Shown: one piece after another, positions 12,566 through 23,900 of the stretch
Position numbering within the stretch: the first letter of the stretch is position 1
Layout of the letters: every line of letters begins with the position of its first letter
Origin: Casuarina equisetifolia
Lineage: Eukaryota; Streptophyta; Magnoliopsida; Fagales; Casuarinaceae
Assembly: GCA_028551475.1 (NCBI GenBank)
Contig: CM052362.1
Span: forward strand, 19,760,021-19,824,020
DNA length: 64,000 bases
Direction of reading: 5' to 3'
The notes under the pieces: model-generated
Database searches by the model: none
What the model was told of the DNA's origin: nothing
Seen by the model: the letters and a program-made list of their open reading frames with translations, nothing else
Made by a program: the position numbers and the translations under genes

Positions 12566-14160
12566 CTGCATTTAGTCACAAGACCTATTTTGAGAAAATG
12601 GAGTGCACTGATAGCTTACAGTAGCAGTCGCAAAAAAATTTATGAAGAGTTACTCTAGCCCCTAATGAGTCTTGGACACACAGTCTCACCCTTAATCTCA
12701 TTCTTATAGGGGAAGCACCATTTAAATTAAAGCCAACAATCACATCAGATGTGAAAGATCCAATGAATATAAGCTAAATCTATGAAGTTTGTATTATGAC
12801 GAACATTTTGATTTTCGATAGGATCCAAATAAGTTATTTCCTTCTCACAGGCAATACCCAATTACAAATTCTTTCTTTGCGTCATAACACTATCTAAATT
12901 TAAAACCTAGACTAGTGATGCTTAGTTCTGAACTCTTCCCATCTTGAGGGCTCCATTTATGGACAGGAAGCATCCTCAACCGGACTGCATAGGGCACAGG
13001 CACCTCATAGACACCAAGGATGCAATTAAACAATCTAAACTCAACTAGCAATGGGCAAAAATTAAACTTTGTTTAAAAATGCTATATAAGACTATCACAT
13101 GTATTGCAAAACATTGAATTTCGACTTATGAGATACATCAGCAAAGGAACCCAAACAAGATGTAGTTCACATGGCTTGAAAACAGAAAGAAAACATTCTG
13201 ATTTTCCAAGGGAACAGCTAACACTCGGTCATACATAATGTAAGAATTCAAGTAACAAATGCTCAAGGCTCGTGTTTTAAGTGAATATCTCAGAAACATA
13301 AAACTCAAATCAAACGCAGCTCCAACACCATAGGCTAAAGCAAAGAACATTTAGCAATAAACACGTCGTTGATTAACTCTGTGAAAGACTGGGAAGTACA
13401 GCAATTGTTCACCTGCTACCAGCAATTAATTGGCTGACAGTGGAGAAGGAAAAAGTAATAGAGCAAAAAGAAGCATCAACATCTGTCTGTGAAAATAAGT
13501 AGCTCAGATTTCCAACGCATACATCTTAAGAATCTCTACACGTATGATTAGGATATTAGAATCTACCATGACAGAGCAAACGGAAAACTATGACAACTGG
13601 AGATCCAGTCCACGAACAAATGAGACCTCCTGGAATTTAGAGCCTAAAAACTTCACGTGTACCTGCATATAAAAAGATATTACAAGACAGTTAGAGCTCC
13701 GTTCCTTCGGCTCATCAATAGTTCTCAAACAATAAAGCTTCTGACTTCGCCAACAATTCCTCCTTTTCCATCCATCATTATTCCATAACCAAAGCCAAGA
13801 AGCACTAACAGCAAAGGCATTATTAAACCAAGAGTGAGAGCTAAGAAACAGCTTAGAAAGTATCGAATCGATAACCTAAACCCTCCATAACAGCCGCAAT
13901 TTAGAAATAATTCGATGACATCTAACGCAATCAAATCCACATAAGATTGCGTGGAAGACAAAATAAGGACCAAAAACCAATTTCAGCTACTCGTCTACGC
14001 GTGAAGGTGAGGAATAGATTAAACCGTAGTCTAAAAGGAAAATTCTTGAAGCTATTCCCATGAAGAAGAAAACCCTAAGAAAATACTGAAAAAATAAGGA
14101 GAAAAAAGAAAACATCTGAGACTTACACTTTGTCGGTTTCGCGGTTAAACGATGTCGATG
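12566..14160 (-). other. Probable 5' introns and leader of the RBM18-like gene
   Basis: No conserved coding sequence. A donor-like GT-AAGTCTC at about 14126 just after a GC-richer stretch suggests the transcription start of the RBM18-like gene near 14160-14200. A second exon-like boundary lies at 13663. Confidence 0.35.
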
Positions 14161-14210
14161 GGTGAGGCTGCCTGTACTGAGAGGAGCTCGTATGAGTTGC
14201 CGACGATCCA

Positions 14211-16329
14211 AGAAGCTAGCGAGACAGAAGAGGAGAACACCGGATGAAACACCGTGGATTGCGTGCGGGGCCTATATTCAGCCGGCGGCTCTACAAACGA
14301 CGTCGTGGCCAATAGCTTCTCCTTTTTTACTCGAATGGTTCTCTCTAGGGGCGAGTAAACTTTATTCTCAACCCCGCGACAGGGTTAGAAAAATCTTGAA
14401 AGAAGCTACTAATTATATGAAATAATCGACAAATACATGGGAAAATGAAATAAAATCGCCTTATTCAACGCAAAAATTGTGGATGATAAAAACAGTATAA
14501 TTTAAAATCTATTCTATGACAATTTATTTTTTACTTGTTAACTTTTTTATTTAACGTTAACTTGTAATTCATTTCTATTTCAACTAACTAATTCTCTATT
14601 ATCGAGTAGACTTAAAAAATAATAAAAATAAATCCCGTCTTAAAAGTCTACAATTGCTTTAACAACTAACCTAGATTGAAAAAGTGATAATTGAATCTAT
14701 TATGAACAAAACATATATTATTATGACTTATAAATATTACTATATGATTAAAAGTAATTACTAATACTTAAAGTATATATATGATTTTTTCTATAATTCA
14801 TTAATAAATATGTTTATAAATTTTTTTATTTTAACAATGATGGTACCTTAACAAATTTTATTAATACCAACAAGTTAAACTTAATAACTATATATCATAT
14901 AAGTATAGTGACATGGTATAAACCTAATTCTTAAAAAAGTTAAAATGCCCTACATATTAAATTGTAATATAAAATTAAAAATAAAAGCATGAAATACATT
15001 GGGTAACACTTAGCATAGTCATTACATACATCCCACCCCAATTGAATCCATAATTTAATTGTCTTGTCAATTGTTGAGACTCTAAAAAGTTACTATTAAG
15101 TCAAAAACTATACAATAACATCTAAAGCTCTTAACAAACATGTCCTTGCAGTTTATAGTTTGTGGTCTTTAACCATTGTCTTGCAATTATATTACCATTT
15201 CTCACAGGTGCGTATGATGCAAAACTTTCATATAAAGTATACGACCATTTATAATGAAGTTTTAAAAAAATAAGTGTTTATTTTTGTGTAGAGCACTTGG
15301 ATATTTAATTTGATATTTTCTTTAATGTTAAATTTATTTTACTTTATATGAATTTAAACATAATATCACATAATATTCAAGAATATTATACAAAAGTTTA
15401 CATTGAATATATAATATCTTGTAGTAGAATTTAAATAAATAGAAGCCAATGAACCCTTATTAGTCTTCCAACTCAAAGAATCGTCAATTAAGTGCTTCCC
15501 CATTTAGCACAAAGATACCCATAAAACAGTAAATTTAATTTGACCTTGTCTAAGCTACAAGGGAAGGTTCTTCCATCCACTGATGTGAAATTCGGGGCAC
15601 GGCCAATCTCATTTTGCATAGGTGTCAACTCCTGCAGTGCAAGGTCGCTTGAGAACGACGGCCACCCACCGAGACAAGCAAAATCTTAAATAAGTTTGGT
15701 CCACCACCGCAACGCGATTCCGTGTACGGGAGTGGCGCTGGACCTGCAAAGCTGTACGCGCATGTGGAAGCATTAAGTGATGGGGATTCTTCTCCCTGGA
15801 ACCCACCACAACAGCCGGCGGTTCAACGCGATGTCTACTGTCAACCCACATCCTGAACCTGATCCGATGATGTCAAGCTCTGTGCTCTTCAGTGGAAGCC
15901 AGTAAGGAGGTTTGACAAAGTGGGCAATGATCGAGATAAGAACGTTATGGAAGTTTACTACGTGGATTATCAAATGGTAATCAATAGTTAATCGCTTCAT
16001 TGCCGACATCAAATCCCCGCTGTAGCATGTTGTCGTAGGAACACGCCAAAAACATAGCCTTACGAAACACAGGAGGATTATTTGGTGCAGTTACTTCTTT
16101 GATTGGAGCAGACTCCTTAAAAGCCTCTTTTTTAGTAGGATGAAAGCTTGAGATTTTGGGGAAAATCAAGATTTTCCTGACCTGAAAGCGAAGATTTATT
16201 AAAGAAAAAAAGAAAGCAGTATCCAAGGCCTTGTTGGGTCTCACCCGGTCTTTACTCCTTCTGTCAGTTCCCTGAGCGCCGGAGCTTTTGATTCTCTTGC
16301 AGCAGTCCCAAAGGACCTTCTTTCTTTAC
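14211..16329. other. AT-rich intergenic region and CrRLK1L promoter
   Basis: From about 14430 to 15550 the sequence is strongly AT-rich with no recognised gene. The final 700 bases are less AT-rich and must contain the promoter and leader of the receptor kinase. Short open frames here (for example 15609-15851 on minus) have no family resemblance. Confidence 0.45.
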
Positions 16330-18819
16330 ATGGCGACCAAAAAAATTCACTTCCTTTTTCTGCTTCTTGTCTCCCTCTTCTCCTTCTCAAGCGCTTTTAC
16401 CCCCTCGGACAACTTCCTCCTCAACTGTGGCTCACCCACCAATGCTTCCCTCGACAACCGAATCTTTCTTGCCGATTCGACTGAGCCCGGTTCGGCCTTT
16501 CTCTCGGCAGGCCATTCCATTGCGCTCAAGAACCAAAATCCGCCTTCAAATTCACCCACTATGTACCAGACAGCCAGAGTTTTCACCAGCAGTTCAGGCT
16601 ACAAATTCAACATGAACAAAAACGGGACTCACTTGGTACGTCTCCATTTCTCAGCCTTTGTAGCTCAAGGTTTTGATTTAAGTTCAGCAAACTTTAGCGT
16701 TTTGGTTAATGGGGTTTTGATTCTGAGAGACTTACACTTGAATAGGACTGATGCTGTCCTTAGAGAGTACATATTAAAAATAGATAGGAATGTGGTTGAT
16801 ATTGTGTTTATACCCGGAAATGGTTCGGGTTTTGGATTCGTTAATGCAATCGAAGTTTTCACAGCTCCTGAGAACCTTATAGCGGATGAAGGAGTTAAGA
16901 TGATTAGTGCTACTGGAAATAAAGTGTACAACAATCTTTCTTCACGGGTCTTAGAGACTGTTAATAGGATAAATGTTGGAGGTCCGAAATTGACTCCTTT
17001 TAATGATACAATTTGGAGGACTTGGATCCCCGATGATGATTATCTTGTTCTGAAATCTGCTGCGAAGCGTGTGAGCACCACACACACCCCAAACTATCAG
17101 CCTGGAGGTGCAAGTCGAGAAATTGCGCCTGATAGTGTGTACATGACTGCCCAAGCAATGAATAGGGATAATCAGTCGGATGCATGGTTTAATGTCACCT
17201 GGAAATTTCCGGTGGGTGTGGGTGGTGCTCAATACTTGGTTCGGTTGCATTTCTGTGATATTGTTAGTCGTGCACTTTCCACCTTGTACTTCAATGTATA
17301 TATCAATGGGTACCTTGCTTATCCGGATCTCGATCTATCAACAATTACGGTCCACGAGCTTGCGTCGCCAGTCTATGTTGATTTTGTTGTGGATTCAGTT
17401 GATCCCGGGGTTGTGGAAGTTGGGGTTGGTCCCTCTGTTTTGAGCACTACTCTGACAAGGAATGCTATTCTGAACGGGGCTGAGATGATGAAGATATTAA
17501 ATCCTGAGACCATGATAACTAGCCCTAAGAAGAAGAATATCTGGGTTGTAGTGGGTCCAGTTGTTGGTGGCTTCTTGGTTTTATGCTTGTTACTGTTTGT
17601 ACTGCTGCTCGCTTTGAAATGCTGGAAGAAGAAACCAAGACCAACACCTACAGAAAGTGTGGCATGGACACCTTTACGTGTATATGGAGGCAGTTCTCGC
17701 AGTAGAATGTCTGAAGGAACAGCCTATGCATCTCCTGGCCCGAATGGTTTTTTAGCCTTGAGAATCCCCTTTGCGGATATACAATTGGCAACAAACAACT
17801 TTGACCCGAATCTGGTTATAGGTTCTGGTGGGTTTGGCATGGTTTACAAGGGGGTTCTTAGAGACAATACAAAGGTTGCTGTGAAGAGAGGTGTGCCTGG
17901 GTCAAGGCAGGGCCTTCCAGAATTCCAGACTGAAATAACAGTGCTTTCCAAAATTCGCCACCGACATCTCGTTTCTCTTGTTGGATATTGTGAAGAGCAG
18001 TCAGAAATGATTCTAGTTTATGAATACATGGAAAAAGGACCATTGAAAAGTCACTTGTATGGGTCAGGACTCCCACCATTGTCTTGGAAGCAGCGGCTTG
18101 AAATATGCATTGGCTCAGCAAGAGGTCTCCATTACCTTCATACAGGTTCAGCACAAGGAATTATCCATCGTGACATTAAATCAACCAATATTTTGCTTGA
18201 TGAGAATTATGTAGCCAAGGTTGCTGATTTTGGTCTTTCAAGATCTGGTCCATGTCTTGATGAAACCCACGTGAGTACTGGTGTGAAGGGTAGTTTTGGT
18301 TATCTTGATCCTGAGTATTTCCGGAGGCAGCAGCTTACAGATAAGTCAGATGTTTATTCGTTTGGCGTTGTGCTTTTTGAAATTCTTTGCGCCAGGCCTG
18401 CTGTTGATCCATTGCTTGCCAGAGAACAGGTGAATTTAGCTGAATGGGCTATGCAATGGCAGAAGAATGGCATGCTTGAGCGAGTCATTGATCCCAATCT
18501 TGTTGGACAGATTAGACCAAGTTCTTTGAAAAAATTTGGAGAGACAGCAGAGAAATGCTTGGCTGACTATGCTGTTGATAGGCCAACGATGGGCGATGTG
18601 TTATGGAATCTGGAATATGTACTTCAGCTACAGGAAACTGGAGTGCAAAGAGAACCGCATGAACCGATCAATGTCAATGGGCCAGAGCCCCCTATGCCTG
18701 GAAGTGTTCCCCACATTCCATATACTACCATAGTAAGGGAGGGTGGAGACAAGAATTATAACTCAGACCTATCCACAACTGAAGTTTTTTCCCAGTTGAT
18801 TACTAATGAAGGCAGATAG
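16330..18819 (+). CDS. CrRLK1L malectin-like receptor kinase (At5g24010-type)
   Basis: Single-pass plasma-membrane receptor kinase of the THESEUS/FERONIA family, whose members monitor cell-wall state and bind RALF-type peptides. Intronless, as usual for the family, 829 residues. Start chosen at 16330 (MATKKIHFLFLLL) because a signal peptide follows directly; an in-frame non-ATG extension upstream is ignored. Order: signal peptide (1-22), two malectin-like domains (about 25-385; blocks FLLNCGS, YQTARVF, VNAIEVF, LHFCDIVS), transmembrane segment (about 404-430), then kinase. Kinase features: glycine loop GSGGFG at 498-503, Lys519 in AVKRG, HRD with Asp615, DFG Asp633, and PEYFRRQQLT activation segment, so it should be active. 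The C-terminus AVFSQL-like EVFSQLITNEGR is conserved in the family. Position beside DUF819 and MinD matches At5g24010. Confidence 0.95.
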   Translation: MATKKIHFLFLLLVSLFSFSSAFTPSDNFLLNCGSPTNASLDNRIFLADSTEPGSAFLSAGHSIALKNQNPPSNSPTMYQTARVFTSSSGYKFNMNKNGTHLVRLHFSAFVAQGFDLSSANFSVLVNGVLILRDLHLNRTDAVLREYILKIDRNVVDIVFIPGNGSGFGFVNAIEVFTAPENLIADEGVKMISATGNKVYNNLSSRVLETVNRINVGGPKLTPFNDTIWRTWIPDDDYLVLKSAAKRVSTTHTPNYQPGGASREIAPDSVYMTAQAMNRDNQSDAWFNVTWKFPVGVGGAQYLVRLHFCDIVSRALSTLYFNVYINGYLAYPDLDLSTITVHELASPVYVDFVVDSVDPGVVEVGVGPSVLSTTLTRNAILNGAEMMKILNPETMITSPKKKNIWVVVGPVVGGFLVLCLLLFVLLLALKCWKKKPRPTPTESVAWTPLRVYGGSSRSRMSEGTAYASPGPNGFLALRIPFADIQLATNNFDPNLVIGSGGFGMVYKGVLRDNTKVAVKRGVPGSRQGLPEFQTEITVLSKIRHRHLVSLVGYCEEQSEMILVYEYMEKGPLKSHLYGSGLPPLSWKQRLEICIGSARGLHYLHTGSAQGIIHRDIKSTNILLDENYVAKVADFGLSRSGPCLDETHVSTGVKGSFGYLDPEYFRRQQLTDKSDVYSFGVVLFEILCARPAVDPLLAREQVNLAEWAMQWQKNGMLERVIDPNLVGQIRPSSLKKFGETAEKCLADYAVDRPTMGDVLWNLEYVLQLQETGVQREPHEPINVNGPEPPMPGSVPHIPYTTIVREGGDKNYNSDLSTTEVFSQLITNEGR

Positions 18820-20503
18820 CTTTAGACCCTATTGCAAATACTAGTCTCTCAGTATAAATCTCAAGGTTCGCCAATTAAATTCTTAAAACTTCCACTGAAA
18901 CTGTCCCAGAGGTATTAATCTCCATTGTTCCTTCTCAATACTTTTTTTTTTTTGCCCCTTCATTTTTGTTGTATTTGGCATCAAATCCCCAATTTTGTTT
19001 TCCTTAATGGAATATAGCATATTTTTAGACAGTTCGGAATTAGTTGTTCAGTCATTTTAAGATTATGTAATAAGAGCTGTCTGTCTTATTGTTTTGTGCC
19101 ATTAAGTAGATACAGCAGTAGCTGTTATGTGTGCGAAATTAAGATACAAGTGTTTCTCTAATATTTTGAGACACTGAATGAAGCCTGTCTCCTCTCGTAC
19201 ACCTACGTTTTATCAACATCACCTTTTAATGCTTTAAAAGACACAAATGATATGATAGAGAAGTGTCTATGATAAAGGCAACTTCAACTTCTATACTAAG
19301 CCTTATATTGATTGGAATAGCTAGCTGTTGGTTCGCTTGCAAATGATGTTGTAAACACTAAGTTATGATCTACCATAGGCAGCCTGTACCATCTCTTCTG
19401 AAAATTCTGACTTTGGAACTTAGAAGGTCACTGAGGTGCAATCCTGGATTAGCTTCAATGGTTTGTTTCGGCTTTGAGTCCTTCTGTGCATGAAATGGAG
19501 CTATGGAAATGTCAGAATTAGCAAGCATCAAATGTTCCGATAGTATTAAGGCAAAAAGTGGCTTAGCTGGACCATTTGTCAGAGTGGAAAATCTGTCTCT
19601 TGAAACGGATCCTTTACTGCTGTGTTTCAGAAGCACATGGCCACTTTTTAGCATTTCTGTTCCTTCGACCCTACCTCCCTTCCACCCTCTGATGCCTGTC
19701 ATAATTAGTTTGCTCTCCAGAACTCCAACAACACTTAGATAAAAACAGCGGTAACTTTTGCGGATTTACTTGTGGCCGACGAACACTAGGTAGGCTTTAT
19801 AGCTGGACATGTGATGTGCTCCAGTGGAGTGCACTTCTTGTGGACGCAGTGATTCCAGACTGGATGACAGCAACGAAATGGAGAACCCTCCCCACTAAAG
19901 ACGTGAACTTAACCTATATTATCCTCGTCATCCTTGCTCTTTATTTGGCTCTAAAGCTTTTCCAGCTCCACCCACAACCGACCCACATCTATTTAGTCCA
20001 CACCTTTGCTCAACTTTGTGCATACTTACCGAAAAAGTGTATCTTTCCTCTGCAGGCAGATTGGTCCATACGCAATGCTACAAAAGCTCGTATTTTTTTC
20101 TTTTCATAAAACTAGTGGGACGTCTCTTTTGCTAATGAACAATGAGATCAGAGACCTGAATCTAAACTTGTTGAGAAGCCAGAAATAGGAAGGAATGAAC
20201 CTAAAAACAGTTTTTGGAGAAGGGAAAGTGAAGGGAATTTGAACAAGTGGGCCAAAGTTGGCTAAAGAAGGTGTAGATTTGAACACGAAGAATATATATA
20301 ATTGGCTCTTTCAACTTTAGCTCGCATCTTGGCGGGCTCGGACTTCAATTTTACTTCATTGAAAGCACAGGTTGTCGGTGCCTCAGTTGCTCCGGTAATG
20401 ATTGCTTGCGTGAAGGGGAGGGGGACCCACTTATCCATAAAATCAAAAATTTAATCATACCTCAGATCCCGCATCATTTCCTTCGTCTCCTGTACACACC
20501 AAA

Positions 20504-20530
20504 AATAAATAAATAAATAAATAAATAAAA
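20504..20530 (+). repeat. (AAAT)n microsatellite
   Basis: About six uninterrupted AAAT units in the upstream region of the PPPDE peptidase gene. Likely length-polymorphic. Confidence 0.9.
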
Positions 20531-20873
20531 GGGACTCTTTTTTTTTTTAATAATTATAACTTATATGAATATGAAGGATATTTTGGGGTTATCATTTTTT
20601 GGATTATCTGTGAATTTTAATTCAGCCATTTTGAAAATATCTTTGTTTAGTGAACAAAAAGAGGACGACGGAGAGAATATTGATTGATTTCAAATTTGGA
20701 ATGTACGGAGGGGCTGACAAAATGGAGATAAAGGGAAATAGGCGCTGCCGAAGTTCTTGAATTCAATTGTTTCGGACTTTACGGGGGAGGGAAAGGGGTA
20801 GGAAACGAGCGTTCAGAGCCTGCCAGATACAGAGAGGGCCTAGGGTTTTGGTGAGGAGGAGGAAGAAGAAGAA

Positions 20874-20919
20874 AAGCAGCAGCAGCAGCAACAACAACAA
20901 CAACAACAACAACAACAAG
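20874..20919 (+). repeat. CAG/CAA triplet repeat in the 5' leader
   Basis: About six CAG units run directly into about ten CAA units, ending 15 bases before the ATG at 20935. The tract is in the untranslated leader of the PPPDE peptidase gene. Confidence 0.9.
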
Positions 20920-20934
20920 TAGAAGAAGGAGAAG

Positions 20935-23900
20935 ATGGCGGAGGTGATACTGCACGTATACGATGTTACTAATAGTGGATCGGACAAGACTAACAACACC
21001 ATTCTTCACATCAACAAGATCTTCAAGGACGGTATTGGCCTCGGTGGTATTTTCCACAGCGCTATTCAGGTCTCTCGCTTTGTACCTCTCTATGTATATT
21101 ATTGTTGTGTATGAATGTGTGTGCTGATTAGTTTCTGTCATGGATCTTTGGGGTTTGAGATTTCGGTTCTTGGAAACTGTGCTTTATTTGTGTGATTCCT
21201 GGTCTTGGTTAACATGTTAGATTGTGTTCTTGAGTTGAGTTATCTGGATGTGGTTGTGTAGTGTGGTGAGATTGATTTGTATTGATCGATTAAGCTGTGA
21301 TCTAGGTTTCCGGTTTCACGGATCCACGACGCTTGAGGAGACAGTAATGATGAACATGGTTGAGATTACTCAAATGATTCGAGGCATAGAGATATGGTAG
21401 AGAGGGGGCAGGTGGATACATGAGAAAAAGAATCGGCAGTTACTTAAATCTACAAACAAGGGCTTAAAGTCCTTGAGATTAAATCCAAAAGACACTGTTT
21501 ATGCGCCTAAATATCTGGTTTGTCTTTGGAACTACTTGCTTCCGAGTTAGGAAATATGGTTATACACTATTTGGTAATGAAGGTATCTTTAAAGGCCGTT
21601 TCCTAGAGGACATATGACATGTCCTTTCTATTTTTCAATTTCCTTCACAGTGTGCGTGCAAAATCTCATGTCATTTAACTCCAAAAAAAAAAAAAAAAAT
21701 AACTATGGGAACCAATTGGATTTTAAGTCTAGAATGCCGAGAATACCTTTTACAATCATCAGAAAAATCATTCTTAGTTACAAGATAAAAAAGAAATGTC
21801 TTTGAATTAATTTTTGGTGGAGTGACTGTTTGAGATTCTAGCAATCATCGGTCACTTTGGTAAGCATGTGATGCTTTCATTATATGCGTTTTATCACACA
21901 TATTAGCTTCCACGTCATTCATCTTCGATGCTTATCTTTCCTTTTTCCAATTTTGTTGTGATTGGCATTAGTTTTTGTCTTCTTCTTTTTCAATATTTCC
22001 TAGTCATGGTGAGTAGATATGTTTGTAGATGTAATTGGACCTTTTTTTATTATGTGTAATAGGTTTATGGAGATGATGAATGGTCATTTGGGTTCTGTGA
22101 ACAAGGAACTGGAGTTTTCAGTTGCCCTTCTGGAAAGAATCCTATGTATACATATCGTGAGGCCATTGTTCTTGGTCAAACAAACTTTTCAATCTTCAAG
22201 GTAAATCAGATCTTGAGGGAACTTAGTAGAGAGTGGCCCGGGAGTTCATATGATCTGTTATCAAAGAACTGCAATCACTTCTGTGATGAGTTCTGTGAAA
22301 GGCTTGGAGTTCCCAAGCTTCCAGGTAATGTCATCAAGAATTATACTCATTAGCTGTCTTAGGTTGGATTCCTTGAGTTTACCGACTTAGGCTTACTTGA
22401 ATATTATGTTTACTTATATTTATTCTTCCTTTGACCTAACCTGTGTGGAACAATGTTTTCTCCCTATTCAAAGCAGATTCTGAATAGGGAGTATAACTTG
22501 CATCAGATATACCTGTGTTTGTTAAAGACCTCTTTTCCTTCAGTGAATTGTTATATTCATGTGCTTCTGTTGTTTTTTCTTTTTGCTTGATCTTATTGCT
22601 GTCTGGGGGAGGAGAGCTGGGTTTTGTTTGGTTTGACTGTTGAGGTTGAGTGTTTCCTCCTGAAGATAATCTTTTTAAGGTGAACTTTTTTCATAACTTC
22701 TACCTAAAGCAGGTAATCGGCAATTTTTGTTTTCTCTCTTCTTTTCTGTAAGTGCTTTTCTTATCTTAATTGTTTCTCCCGATTGAAAGCCTGCAACTTT
22801 TAGTCTCTCCTACAATGATTAGTACATTGTGCTATTTGCTAGCACTTTATCTGTTAATTACTATGGCAATGGTCTCCATTGGTGAGGTGTTGCAAAGTAG
22901 AGAAGAAATGATCTACATTCTTAGCTACCCATCAAGGACGTAGCTGCTTCTCCATAAATATATCTTATTTTAGTTCTGGCGTGAGGGCTCCCTTTGCCAA
23001 TAATATGGTATTATCTTTCAGACCCTTGACTTTCCTCAGCATGCATAAAAAAATCACAGAAAAAAGACGGAAGTTAAAGGTGGACAATGACGAGTGTGAC
23101 TGGCCTTTGTCCCATACAAAATAACTTATAATGGAAGTAGGGCGAGGAGGCAATAGTTTTTGTGGAAATTAGACATGAAGGATAAGGCTCTTGCACCCAT
23201 GTAAAGGTTGTGGCATCTATCCAGCTATCTTTCTCACTGGCTTGAGGAATCCAATTCAAGGGAATATTCAATCAAGGCTTAGATTCCATTTTATGTTCCA
23301 TTATAGAGGCTCATCTTTCATTGATAGGAGTGCCTGTAAATACTGGTGAAAGAGGTATCTTTAGGAATTCCAGACTTTTTTGCATAAGAGTCTCAATTTT
23401 CTGCCAATTCCGGGGATAGGAACAGTCAGATGAGACCTGCTAGTTGGGTTCAATACCGGTGAAAGAGGGATCTTTAGGAACAAAGTGTGGCGATCAAGAG
23501 GAATGAGCTATCTTTTATATCTAGGATTACATAAATCCAATATCAGTTAAATTAGATAGTCAATAACGTGGATTGCTAGAGATCCCTTCTCAGCAAAAGA
23601 ATGATGTATGTCGGTTGAGAAAACTGTTAATTGGTTTAAACTTTCCTTTCTGGGTAGTTTCATTCCATTCCTGTCTCGTTGAATATGAAATGATTAGATG
23701 TGGAAGATTAGTTTTGGAGCAAAACTGGGAATATGGCTTATGAAATAGGATAGAAATAGAATTACTCTGCACTAAGTTTTTAATGTAGGGCTTGTTCATA
23801 TCATACTGAATGCATGTTTTCACAGCAACCAATTTTATGTCTTTAAAAGGTTTTTCCCTGGTTTTTATAACCCTGTTTTTTTGTTTATCTTATGAATTAC

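Larger units (their letters stand above)
18820..20934. other. Intergenic, with promoter and leader of the PPPDE peptidase gene
   Basis: Contains the 3' UTR of the receptor kinase, about 1.5 kb without a recognised gene, an (AAAT)n microsatellite near 20504-20530, and a purine-rich leader with CAG/CAA repeats ending at 20919. Open frames at 19370-19740 on both strands show no recognised family. Confidence 0.45.

Noticed and set aside
15609..16244. Overlapping minus-strand frames upstream of the receptor kinase
   Set aside because: No start context, homology or splice support; composition changes only mildly.
19370..19742. Opposed open frames between the receptor kinase and PPPDE genes
   Set aside because: Both strands are open over the same stretch, with no recognisable motif; treated as chance.
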